A DNA stretch of 64,000 bases from positions 124,001 through 188,000 of the forward strand of contig JALBYF010000015.1 of assembly GCA_023212725.1 (NCBI GenBank), read 5' to 3'. Shown here piece after piece: positions 32,101-42,000 of the stretch. The notes under the pieces are model-generated. The model was given only the letters and a program-made list of their open reading frames with translations, ran no database searches and had not been told where the DNA came from. Source of the stretch: Tranzscheliella williamsii. Its lineage: Eukaryota > Basidiomycota > Ustilaginomycetes > Ustilaginales > Ustilaginaceae. The position numbers and the translations under genes were made by a program. Within the stretch, counting starts at the first letter, position 1. Each line of letters opens with the position of its first letter.

Positions 32101-32225
32101 GAGTCTCCGGTGAGGATGACACCGAGTCCGACGAAGCCGAGCAGAAAAAGACCGCCCAGACCCTGCTCGCCCGGCTCCGCGACGCCGCCTCGCCCGACAT
32201 CCAGGAGATCAGCGACGACGAGTAA
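29196..32225 (+). CDS. FUN30: SNF2-family chromatin remodeller Fun30 (SMARCAD1-like)
   Basis: ATP-dependent nucleosome remodeller; family members act in DNA-end resection and in heterochromatin and silencing maintenance. Single exon, 1009 residues from the ATG at 29196. The N-terminal 430 residues are Ser/Pro-rich, with a basic KKRRLVR and a CUE-like helical region (MKLNPVLETKRIIATLRQ), and a later helical segment typical of the family (FNSADAGALMDTTNCSAAQA). ATPase motifs: DEMGLGKT near residue 455, DEGHMLKN, LTGTPLQNN, then in the second lobe ILIFSQFTMVLD, KAGGLGINLVAAN and DRCYRMGQTKPV. The 29196 ATG has A at -3; an earlier in-frame ATG at 29055 would add 47 residues and cannot be excluded. 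Convergent with the small minus-strand gene at 32449. Confidence 0.93.
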   Translation: MTEHNFRSAMSAGSGASMGRTDFAHRSAPHFTNGSHSANGRPSPGGTGSLPSSSFKSTLEKFKYGASQTNSSGASDKSSDLSDPESSVNEEPQPKKRRLVRGGAASRSSAGLEDSNDDRSDDVKEVTAPPPKKSPPPAVAQPSASPQPPTIPDAELREKTRRIMKLNPVLETKRIIATLRQTKGNVEETLRLLAPRPNAVPTTTVSVKPHLNALSKPAVRSHSSIPRVLPFPPGKEGRIKVESKSSPAPTRPSAAAVEISSDEDGSDDDQDRADKEEKAAVKWFNSADAGALMDTTNCSAAQAETIISLRPFTDADHIEATLGSKAAKGVTPRLFHQCKDLMAGYYEVDEVLEKCEKIGRELSAAMSSWMPDTTAPPSRLASPSLTASAFASREGTPASTLNLSSVKKGGSLADKYYIEEQPRLLADGVTLKDYQLVGVNWLNLLYRKKTSCILADEMGLGKTAQVISFFAHLKETGVCGPHLVVAPSSVLENWDREFRFFAPAISVRKYYGSMKDRVQLREELSADEELEVILTTYDMAAGGPQDHSFLRKFGKRGCGRNQCNPDCQETNCRGGGFQICVFDEGHMLKNRKSQKYDKLLRLKASWRLLLTGTPLQNNLQELVSLLNFIMPDYFSDAEEALAAIFKVKAGGQQNQLSKQRVDRAKRMMHPFVLRRLKDKVLTDLGTKTTREEYCEMTAVQRKIYFQAVARTKRVAATAEQEAATAPRTRGKATASATKESGHVLMELRKAANHPLLSRRLFDEAKIDAMARDLMKEPDYADYNFEHVKEDLRINTDAQLSFSAKTYPATRKHVLPAKEWMNSGKIHALQRLIPEIQAKGDRILIFSQFTMVLDILCVCLEHMGVKYVGFTGSTQVEDRQHLVDQFTHDPSITVFLLSTKAGGLGINLVAANWVILFDQDFNPHNDKQAADRCYRMGQTKPVTVIKLLSRGTIDEDIHALGEKKLELADRVSGEDDTESDEAEQKKTAQTLLARLRDAASPDIQEISDDE

Positions 32226-32410
32226 TGCGCGGCTGCCCCCATCCCTTCCCATCCTCCTAGACTTTGCCCCAGTCCCCAACTCGTTCGCCTTTGGCTGTCG
32301 GCGACTTTGAGGAAAGCATCCTGTAATCCTACCGCATTTTTGTCCGAGCATAATAGATGGTTGTGTAGCTACCGTGTGATGTGGTCTTTTGTACATGTGT
32401 CTGGGCGGGC

Positions 32411-32424
32411 GGGGGGGGGGGGGG
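32411..32424. repeat. 14-base G homopolymer
   Basis: An uninterrupted run of 14 G on the plus strand (C on the minus strand), just past the stop codon of the gene at 32449-32970. Homopolymers of this length are prone to length error in sequencing and to slippage. Confidence 0.85.
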
Positions 32425-32448
32425 TTTGGCGTACGGTGCGGGGCACGG

Positions 32449-32970
32449 TCACAGCTCGGTATGGGCCTGGGCGCGGGTGTCCGGGATGTGATCTGGTGGG
32501 GCCGACGTGGAGCTGGCGAGGGGTTCCAGCTCTGGATCGGGGGTGGTGGGGGCGAGGTCGAGCCAGAAGCCGAGGCCTTGATGCTTTCCGAGGCCGAGGT
32601 AGATGCGGGTGGGCATGTGCAGCGTGGAGTGTGTTCCGGGGATGGCGAGCGCCAGCGCCGGCGCGGCGTCTCGTCCGCGTGCCGGCGACGACGCGCGCAG
32701 CAGCGGCCGGAAGAAGCGCGTGCTGTTCGAGCCGCCGAAACTCAGCCAGCCGTAGCTCAGCTGCCCCTCCACCACCCCTTCCACACCACCCCCAGCACCC
32801 CCCGTGTACCAGCTGCCCGACGTCGCAAACAGCCCGGTGAGAATCAGCGCGCAGTACGTACACGGCTTCGAGTGCAGCGTGAACGAGAGCAGAAACAGAA
32901 TCAGAAAGAATGGCGACGTCTTCGGAAACGGAAACAGAAACAGCGGGATCCACCAGCGCAGGCAGTACAT
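32449..32970 (-). CDS. Small hypothetical membrane protein
   Basis: I do not recognise the family. One exon of 173 residues in a frame with high third-position GC. The N-terminus is very hydrophobic (WWIPLFLFPFP and SPFFLILFLLSFTL), then CTYCALILTGLFATSG, suggesting two membrane helices or a signal anchor plus a helix. A Gly/Val-rich segment and LSYGWLSFGGSNSTRFFRPL follow, then a Pro/Ala-rich C-terminal tail. The start may lie further upstream: an ATG at 33094 in another frame could be joined by an intron, but no clean splice pair was found. It is convergent with FUN30 and divergent from GCN5. Confidence 0.5.
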   Translation of the reverse strand: MYCLRWWIPLFLFPFPKTSPFFLILFLLSFTLHSKPCTYCALILTGLFATSGSWYTGGAGGGVEGVVEGQLSYGWLSFGGSNSTRFFRPLLRASSPARGRDAAPALALAIPGTHSTLHMPTRIYLGLGKHQGLGFWLDLAPTTPDPELEPLASSTSAPPDHIPDTRAQAHTEL

Positions 32971-33352
32971 TGTGGCTCAGCCTGGCTCCCTCCCGAGTAA
33001 ATGCCCACGTATGCCCAGCGGTGGCCGATACAAGTGCCAGAAGTATGGATGTGGTCGACGCTGAGAAAGGTGGGGTGGTGACGGTGGCAGTCATAAGTCA
33101 AAAAGGGGGAAGAGAGAGGTGCCATGTAAGATTCCCATGTCTGCTCGCGCAACAACCGCTCGCGTCTCAAAGAAGAATCGGGCCGCATCGCAGATCGGGC
33201 TGCGCTCAGCCAGTGCGAGAGATCAACACTCGTAGTTACCCCTCGCTCACCACCTATCGAAACCGTCTTTATCGCTGCAGACAAGGCGCACTCGCCGGCT
33301 CGACTTGATCTCGGTCCCAAGCCTGTGGACAAGGCAGCGAGGGCTCGCCAGT
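32971..33352. other. Divergent region upstream of GCN5
   Basis: 382 bases between the 32970 start and the GCN5 ATG. It may contain a 5' exon of the minus-strand gene. No factor site was recognised. Confidence 0.45.
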
Positions 33353-35640
33353 ATGCCGCTCCGTTACCCCTCCGGCGCCAAGTCCCTCTACCGGCTCTCT
33401 CCCTTTCAGCGCCTGCTCAAGATCGCGCGGCATACACCCGTGCCTCTAACTGCAAGCGCGATAGACGCGTGCGCTGGTTTCAGGCCTTCGGAGGACGAAG
33501 AAGTTGTGGAGGACTCCGTTGCAAAAGCTACTAAGCACGATGTTGGGAAGGCGGACGATGCAGACCTGAGGTCCGAGTGGCTCGCTATCTCCTGCGATCG
33601 TTGCGGCCGGAACGTCGAAGAGCATGCCGCGCTCGGTTCGGCTGACCAAGAGGAGCGTACGAGGCGTGCCAAGGTCGCCGTGCGGCTCGATGAGCTGCTC
33701 GAGGATCAGGGCAAGTTGCTCGACTTTGACTACACGGATAATGACATCGACTCCCTACGGAGACAGATGCAGCCCGTAGGCGCCAACGGGCTACTCGACT
33801 CTTTCAGTCCCACCTCCCAATTAAGTCCGGTGCCGGATGCGACTCCCAGCCCGCATCCTGGCACGCAAGCACTGCCGAACGGCGGCGCCCCGCTGTCATC
33901 TACTCCGCTGCTCCAAAGTCTCAACCGCAAACGCAAACTGCGTGACTCTTCCCGCTCCCGCTCCCGCTCGCATTCGAGAGACCGCGAAGCTTCCATCGCC
34001 ACCTCCAGCAGGCTCTCGAGCCCGGAAATGACAGTGGCTCACTCCAATGCTGGTTCACGGCAACCCTCGGCAACCCCAGACTCGCATCCTCAGCACGATG
34101 CCAAGAGGCGACGTCTGACGCCCCTCGATGCCGAGATCGACATCAGTGGGGATCCCAACAACTCGACTGACCTCAGCGACGAATCCACCGACATCAAAGC
34201 AGCATCGCTGTCCGACGATAAAGAAGACCTGAAAACAGGAAACGAAAGCGATAAGATCAAGTTGGAGGACGCGGAAGAGCTGGATGACACGAAACCGGCG
34301 CCCAAAAGCGCAGCGTCCACCGCCGAGGAGGGGGTCCCGCCGAAAAAGGAGCGGCCGGCAGAAATCGAAGAACGGACGGGACTGATTCAGTTCAGGGTGG
34401 TCACTAACGATGATGACCACGAGTCAATGATCTTGCTCACGGGTCTCAAGAACATCTTCCAGCGCCAGCTTCCCAAAATGCCTCGGGAGTATATCTCGCG
34501 TCTCGTGTTCGACCGCAACCATCAAAGCGTCGCCATCGTCAAGCGCGGACTGCAGGTGGTAGGTGGCATCACCTATCGCCCCTTCAAGCAGCGAAAGTTT
34601 GCTGAGATCGTCTTCTGTGCGATCACCAGTACCGAGCAGGTCAAGGGATACGGGCTGCACCTGATGAACCATCTTAAGGATCACGTCAAGGCATCGTCGC
34701 CCATCATGCACTTTCTGACGTATGCGGACAATTATGCGATCGGCTACTTCAAGAAGCAGGGCTTCACCAAAGAGATCAATCTGGACCGCTCCATTTGGGT
34801 GGGCTACATCAAGGACTACGAAGGCGGTACGTTGATGCAGTGTAGCATGGTGCCTCGGGTGAAATACCTGGAGGTGGGAGACATGCTGACGGCGCAAAAG
34901 GAAGCGGTACTGGCCAAGATCCGAAGCATCAGCCGGTCACATATCGTGCACAAGGGTCTGGAGGCGATGAAAGGGAGGGAGAGGCTGATCAAGCTCAAGG
35001 GCCTGATCGAGAACCCGGACGGTACCGTGGCCAAGCCGGAACGCGCGGCGAAACGCGACCATGCTACCGAGGAGGACGCGACGGCGACGTTCCTCATCGA
35101 CCCGGCGGAGGTTCCCGGGCTCAAGGAGAGCGGCTGGACGCCCGAGATGGACGAGCTGAGTCGACGACCCAAGCGGGGCCCCCACTTTGCCGTGATGCGC
35201 CATATCCTTGTTGAGCTGAACGGCCACGGCAGCGCCTGGCCCTTTGTCAATCCGGTCAACGGCGAGGAAGTGACCGACTACTACGACGTGATCAAGCACC
35301 CCATGGATCTTTCCACCATGGAAGCCAAGCTGGAGAACAATCAGTACGCCAACGTCGACGAGCTGGTGGCCGACGCCCAACTGAGTAAGTAACCCCCAAA
35401 CCCCCCATCCCTCCACTCTTCCACCCCCTCCACCTCCTCACTTTGCCGGCCCCCACAGCGCTGTTCGCAGACAGCACAGCAGCGTACTTTGCTAACATCT
35501 TGCCTTCCGATGCTTCGCCAACAGTCTTCGACAATTGTCGAGCCTACAACCCGGCCTCCTCGCCGTATGCCAAGAGCGCCACCAAGCTGGAGAAATTTCT
35601 CCGCGAAACTCTGCTGCCCAAAGTACAGAGCTCGCTCTGA
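33353..35640 (+). CDS. GCN5: Histone acetyltransferase Gcn5
   Basis: Catalytic subunit of SAGA-type complexes, acetylating histone H3 tails. Two exons, 33353-35384 and 35525-35640, with a phase-1 GTAAGT/CAG intron inside the bromodomain, give 715 residues. The frame opens at 33305 with TTG; the first ATG is 33353. Residues about 79-140 ([17 protein letters not shown], then [20 protein letters not shown]) resemble part of the PCAF N-terminal domain. A long Ser/Arg/Asp-rich linker follows. The GNAT domain starts near 343, with [10 protein letters not shown] (catalytic Glu), the acetyl-CoA loop [18 protein letters not shown] and [15 protein letters not shown]. The bromodomain starts near 609: [20 protein letters not shown] and, across the intron, [14 protein letters not shown]. 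Confidence 0.94.
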
Positions 35641-36395
35641 TTTGCTCTTCTCAGCGTCTCAGCATCTCACCCTCCTATCCCTCTTTTGCTGCTGCAAGAC
35701 GGCACCTCTTCTCGCGTGTATTTGTATTTGTCAATATCCCATGAGCCTTTCCGTCATGTACTCTCGGCCTGAACACGAAGCGTGAGAACTGAGTGAGCAA
35801 GGCCGATGTTATTGCCTTTCATCCGCATTTCAGAAGATCGTAATCACGCAAAGTGATTTAGCGGACGGTGGCAAGGCGATCGGCTCAGCAAGAGGGACAC
35901 TTAGGGCAATTGGTTGGACGGGCTAAGCCCGACAAGCAGGAGGATGGTCGAGCTGTGAGGATATGTTGCGAGCAAGCCAGGTCGAAAGAGGCCGAAGGGA
36001 AGCGCACGGCCCGCGTCTCTACATCGGCCAAGCCGCGATCCTCGCGAGTTGAAATCGGGCGCTGCGAATCCGAAATCAACGGTATCCGCTCGAAGTCATC
36101 GGCCGCGGGTCGTCCGTCAGCCGTCATTTGCCCGCACTCAGCTTACTCCTACCGTCACGGATCGCCCGCACTCTTTCGGCCACAGTCCGAACCAGCCCTC
36201 GAGCCTATTCGTTTCGTATCGTTTCGTCGGAACCGAGAAAGTCGCGCTCGAAAGGCCATTCCATCGGTGGCGCAGCTAGGTCAGCGGCTCTGGCGTGCCT
36301 TCCTCCGCGCGTGGCGTATCGCTCAAAACGGCCCTAGCCTGGGTCGATCCTCCCCCCGTTTCAGCGCGGAGCCCAGCTCAGTTCCATCACCAGTC
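35641..36395. other. GCN5-AP180 intergenic region
   Basis: 755 bases with the GCN5 3' end and the promoter and leader of the next gene. No gene is supported. Confidence 0.5.
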
Positions 36396-39051
36396 ATGTC
36401 GAGGTAAGTGGCAAGTTTAAAGGTTCGCGCGAGCTTGTCACTTGTCAAACTGACCGCTCTCTTGATTCGATCCATTTCGATGATGCGGTCCATCTCTGAC
36501 GCCCAGCTACGATAAGGTGGTCAAGGGTGCCACCAAGCCAAAGTCAAATGGCATCAAGCCAAAGTACATCGACCCTATCATTGCCACCACCTTTGCCGCC
36601 GATGGATCGCTGCAAGAGGTCTGCCGATCGCTCGGCTCGCGGCTGCGCGAGCCCAACAGCATCGTCGTCTTCAAGGCGCTCATCATCCTCCATACCATGA
36701 TACGCAACGGCGAGGTAGACAACGTCCTCACCCGGCTGGGTAGCAATTCCGGCAATGTCCAGCTCCGTGGTCTCTCGACATCCAGTTGGTCCGGCAACAA
36801 CACCCCGCAAACCTTGCCCGTGTATGCCCAGTATCTCGACGAACGCGTGCGTGCCTATCAGCTCCTCAAACACGACGTCATCCGCTCCTCTGACCGCTCC
36901 CGCGCACAAACCAACGGCACAAGTGGCAGCAATCGTCTGCGCAGGCTGACCGTCGAAAAAGGTCTCCTGCGAGAGGTCTCGACGACCCAGAAAGTGGCCA
37001 GCGTCCTGATGCAGTGCTCCTTCTTCCTCGATGATCTCAACGATGACCTGGTCATGTCCGCCTTCCGAATGACCCTCAAAGACTTGCTCGCCATCTACAC
37101 GGCTATCAACGAGGGCGTCATCAACATTCTCGAACACTACTTTGAGATGGCCAAGTCCGACGCCGAACGTGCCCTCGAGCTCTATCGGCGTTTCTGCCGT
37201 CAGACAGAAAATGTAGTCGCCTTCCTAAACAGCGCCAAGAAGGCCTCCCACAGCCTCAATCTGGCCATCCCCTCGTTGAAGCATGCCCCTGTGTCTCTTG
37301 CAGGTGCGCTGGAAGAATACCTAAAGGACCCCAACTTTGAGCAGAACCGCGCCGAATACAAAGAGAATAAGCGCGTTGCCGACGGGGCTCCCGCTAACAG
37401 CTCGACCTCGAAATCCTCGTCCGGCATCCCTAACAGCGAACGGCAGAAGAAGATCACCATCGAGGAGCCAAAGAAGCCCGAGCCGCAGCCCAAAGTGAAG
37501 CCCCCCACCTCCAATCAAGACCTTCAGGACTTCTTTGCCAGTATCGACAACGATAATACCCAGAACGTGTTTTCCAACGTCCCCGTCGAACAGAACTTTT
37601 TTGCCCTACAGGCTCAGCAGACGGGGCTTATGGGTATGAACACTGGCTTTGGCGGTGGTCTGGGCATGGGTGGCGTACAGCCCCAGATGACCGGATACAA
37701 CCCCTTCATGGTTCAGCAAGCCACAGGGATGGGTTCACCTATGCAGCCACAGATGACCGGCTTTGGCGGCATGAATGGGATGGGCACGCAGCCGCAGATG
37801 ACTGGTTTCCTCCAGGCTCAGGCGACCGGATTCAACCCTTTCCGCCAGAGTCTCATGCCCCAGCCGACCGGATTTGGAGGGCCGTTCGGATCTTTTGATG
37901 GACAAGGGAGCATGTTAAACCAACAGCCATCCCAGCAGCCCCAGCAACAGCACCAACAACAGCCCCAACAACAGTTCCAACAACAGCCTCAGCAACAGTT
38001 CCAGCAACAGCAGCAGCAGCAACAGCAGCAGCAACCATTTCAACCCTTTCAACCGTTGCTTGAGCCTCAGCACACCGCTAGGCCGTCGCAACCGCAGTCG
38101 CCGTCGCCCTTCCAGCCTAGCCAGGGCGTCAGCAATGCACCGCAAGCGTCTTCGGCATTGTCTGCATTCAACACGGCCTTCGGCCAGTCTAGCAATCCCC
38201 CTTCCACGTCGACGCCACAACCTCAGCAGTCTGCAGCACCTAAGGCTCTGCTGCCACAGAAGACCGGCTCGCGCAATCCCTTTGCACCCCCGCCGGGATC
38301 GACGCCACCACCGGCATCGCCGCCTCCACCCAAGGGGCCTACGCTCAGCCAGCTCGCGACCGGCGCGTTCAATGTCCCGAACGGGGGCCACTACGGACTA
38401 GGCGCACATGCGTGGGACCCCAACAACAGAACCCAACAGCCGTCCTCACAACCGCAGCAGTATCAGCAGCAGCAACCACAGCAGCAGCAATCACAGCAGC
38501 TCGGACAGCAGCTTCAGCCGCAAAAGACGGGCGTGATCGGTAGTGTCGCATCCGAATTCGCCTTTGGCAACCGCAACAACCAGAACGGTAGCAACACGAC
38601 CGAAGCGAACGCCTCGTCGGCAGCGGGTCTCTCGAACCAGCCTACAGGGATAGGCGCCTCGAACGACCTGACGTCCCAGTTTGGCGGCCTTTCCTTCGGC
38701 GCCGCCTCTTCGAGCGGGGCTACCGACCCGCAGCAAGCGCGCCAGACGGCGGCGGTGCAGCCACAGCCGACCGGGTTTGGCGGGAGCGGCGTGCCGCGCT
38801 TCCAGCCGGAGTCGTCGTTTGGCGCCAGTCTCGCGGCGCACTCGCAGGCCGCCGGGAACGGCGGCGCGCTGGCGGCATTCAACACCGCGTTCTCCCAGGC
38901 CGTGTCCCCGCAGCCGACGGGCGCGCCGGCGCAGCCGCTCCAGCCGCAGCCGACCGGCTTTGGCGGCTCCGCCATCCGGCCGTTCCAGCCGGCCAGCGAG
39001 TTTGGCAAGGCGATTCGCAGCGACGCCCAGCCGAACCTCCTCCAGTTCTAG
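36396..39051 (+). CDS. Clathrin adaptor of the AP180/YAP1801 (ANTH) family
   Basis: Endocytic adaptor that binds PI(4,5)P2 and clathrin-coat partners at the plasma membrane. Two exons, 36396-36403 (ATGTCGAG) and 36507-39051, give 850 residues. The 8-base exon is needed because the long frame opens only with GTG; splicing gives MSSYDKVVKGATKPKSNG, the usual ANTH start. The ANTH domain (1 to about 290) has the lipid-binding KGATKPKSNGIKPKY and LDERVRAYQLLKHDVIR. The rest is low-complexity: three NPF motifs (EH-domain ligands, coded near 37702, 37834 and 38275), a Gln-rich tract, and at least 12 copies of [LIVM]xxQxTG, the target site of Ark1/Prk1-type endocytic kinases. It is tail-to-tail with sid2, only 37 bases between stop codons. 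Confidence 0.93.
37915..38038 (+). repeat. CAA/CAG glutamine-coding tract
   Basis: A CAA- and CAG-rich stretch inside the AP180-type gene encodes runs of Gln with Pro and Phe interruptions, ending in about ten Gln in a row. It is likely to vary in length between strains. Confidence 0.85.
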
Positions 39052-39088
39052 CCCAGTGCCGGGCCTGCATGCGCAAGTTCCATTCCGT

Positions 39089-42000
39089 CTATGCTGTGCT
39101 CCTACAGGTCTGTGCGTGTGTGTGGGGGACCTCAGGCGAGGCGGGTGAGCGCGGCGCTGCGTCGAGCTCCGCGAGCGCGCTGTGGAATGTGGCCGCGAGC
39201 TCGTGGATGAGCTCAGCCAGGTCGTGCGAGGCCAAGATCGCGCGGTCCGCCTTGACACCCACGGCGATAGGGCCGGTGCGGTTGAGTACGACGTCGATGT
39301 TGACCTCGGGCTGGACGAGGGCGGAGTAGGGCGTGCGGGGTGTGGGTGTGGGTGTGGGTGGGGCGGCGTGGGGGCGGATGGCGTCGGTGGGATAGGGGAG
39401 GGAGACTGGTTCGAGGCGGGCGGGGGAGGGGTCGGCGTCGTCGGGGGGCGGGAGAAGGATGTTGAGGACAGTGTTGTAGGAGGCGGCGGGGAGTGCGCCC
39501 CAGCGGTGGGCGTCGGCGAGGTCGGTGTGCTCGAAGGGGGCGCGCGCGCGCAGCGCGTGCGTGGCGCTGCGTGCGCGCTCCAGCACGCCCGCGCCGCGCA
39601 CCGCAATGGGAAGCACCGCCACCAGCGGCCCCTGCACCCGCTCGATCCCACCAAACGCCGCCGACCGCCCCAAGTGCGCCACGCCAAACACCGGCGCAGA
39701 ACCCCCCACCCGCGCCGCTAGCACACCCGACAAGCACGCCACCACCACCGCCGGCAGCGTCAGCCCCGCCCGGCGCACCAGCGCCGCCGCGCCCTCCGGC
39801 ACCGTGATTGCGTCACGCACGTACAGGAAGCTGTCGCGCCCCCCCTCCGCCACAGCCCCGACAGCCGGCTGGAGCGTGCCCACCGTCGCCCCTTCCAAGG
39901 CCGTCTTCCAGTAGGACGCAGCGTCGGAGCGTCTCAGCTCACGCTCGTGGATGATGTGATCCACCGCTTGAATCCACCGGTCCGAGCTTACCAGATCTCC
40001 GCCGCGGTAGACCGCAGCGAAATCCTGCACCATAAGCTCGATCGAAAAGGCGTCGTACAGCAGGTGGTGTAGCGAGAACACGAGTGTCTCGCCGATCATC
40101 GACAGTCTGAGTGGCGGCGAGGAGAGAGTCCTCCATCCTCTCGCTGCCTGTTCCGCGACGATCCGCTTTGCCACAAGAGTCTCGTCTGCTCCCTCGGTAT
40201 CGACGAGCTGGAAAGCGACGTCCGCATCAATAGCATCGGCGGTGAGGACGACCTGGTAGGGCTTGCCGCTGCCGTCGAGCAGGAAGGCAGTCCTCAGGAT
40301 GGGCTGCGCCTGCCGAAGCCGGTGCCAGGTAGACCGGACCTGGTCGACAACAGCGCCAGGCAAGCGGTAGGCGAAGCTGTATCCGCCTGTGCCAGCGTTG
40401 TCCCTGGCCCAGCCGGCCAACGTGTACAGCTGGCCGGGCAAGAGCGGGAGGACACGCTCAACCTGCCGCTGCTCCAAGCCAAGCTCAGCCTCTATACGCT
40501 TGAGCAGATCCGGCGTGGGGACGGCCCGGTTGACGCCGTGGGTGTCTGCGTGTCCGTCGGCTGCGACGGCCTTGCGCGACAGAATAGCGTCGATGCTTTC
40601 GCCAGCGACGATCTCCCCCATCCCCAGCTTCAGCCCCGCCTTGCGAGCCTGCGATGCGATGCGGATCGCCGAGATCGAATCTAGACCCAGACTTGCCAGC
40701 TTCGTGTTTCCGGCAAGCTCTCCAACGCTGACCCCAGAGACCGAGCTGATAATACCTGCCAGCTTCTTACCGTCTTCAGTCAGTGGGGTGCGCCCTTCAG
40801 CGTGTCGCACATGGCCGTTCAGCATGGCGGGGTTATGAGCCAGCTGTTGCGGGAAACCTTTGCCAACCGAGCCCGGCAGCTCGCCTACGGGCCGGTCGAG
40901 CCCTTCAACAAGATGGATCAGGATAGACTCGAGCCGGTCGATGAGGCTTTCGAGCGCGTCCCTGTCGTACTTGCTCGAATCCGCTTTCGCGACGACCGAC
41001 ATGTGGCGAGCATGTTGTACGAAGGCTACATTGAGAACATACTGGGGCCTGTCTTGGCCTTCTTCGGCCAGTGTGATTGGCTGTAGCAACCCTTCGTCCC
41101 GTTCGTACGTCCTTTGGTAGTCGAACAGGGCGTCAAAGAGCGGCCCTTGATGCAACAAAGCCTGAACGTCTCGCAGGGCAGCCTTACGGTGCTTTCGGCC
41201 ACTGTCGTTCGTCTGCTGGAGCAGAGCCAGCACTCCGCTGGCAGGCCGGCCGAGATCGTCGAACCGGACACGCGTGGGGACGGTATTGAATGCAGGACCC
41301 ACAGCCGTGTCCGCTTCGGCGACGACATCCAAGAGCCCGAAGAGCTGCCCAAAGCAGATATCACGGGCGTCTGTCTCAACCGCCAAGAGTTTGGCGAACG
41401 CCAGGTTGCACAGCACCTGGAGGGAGATGCCTAGCGGTCTGCACTCGGCTTCGACGTCTCGCAGGGAGACACGCAGGTCGCGGTCCACGACGACTGCGCT
41501 TCCCGTGCCCGACCGAGAAGCAAGAAGCTTGGGCTGGAAGCCTCGCAACTTCTCGAGCCAGTGCGACACATCTTCCTTCTGCGATAAGAGCAAAGGCACG
41601 AGCCGAGAGTAGGAAAGCCGCCCAGGTAGACTGCCGGGATCGTTTTGCAGAAGCGCTTCGAAGTCTTCGAGAAGCTGCGGCAAGGAGCTACCGTCGTAGA
41701 GGGCATGGTGGATGCTTAGCATAATCACCATCGCTCCGTCTTCATCGTCCCATATGTGAAGCACATGCGGCATCTTCTGGAAATCGTCTTCGTCGCCAAA
41801 GGTCGGCTGGCCAGCGAGGGCGTCAAGGTCTGTCGGCGTGAACACGCCTGCATGGCGAGCGATCCGGGGCTCGACAGAGGAATGGACGGCCTGTATCCAG
41901 GGATGCTCACCATCGACTGGATGGAAGGTCGTCCGCAGGATCTCCAACCGCGCAACGAGTGTCGTCCATGCTTCGGCGACGTCCGTGCTGAGCTTCGGCA

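Noticed and set aside
33305..33352. Upstream start for GCN5 at 33305
   Set aside because: That codon is TTG; the first ATG is 33353 with A at -3.
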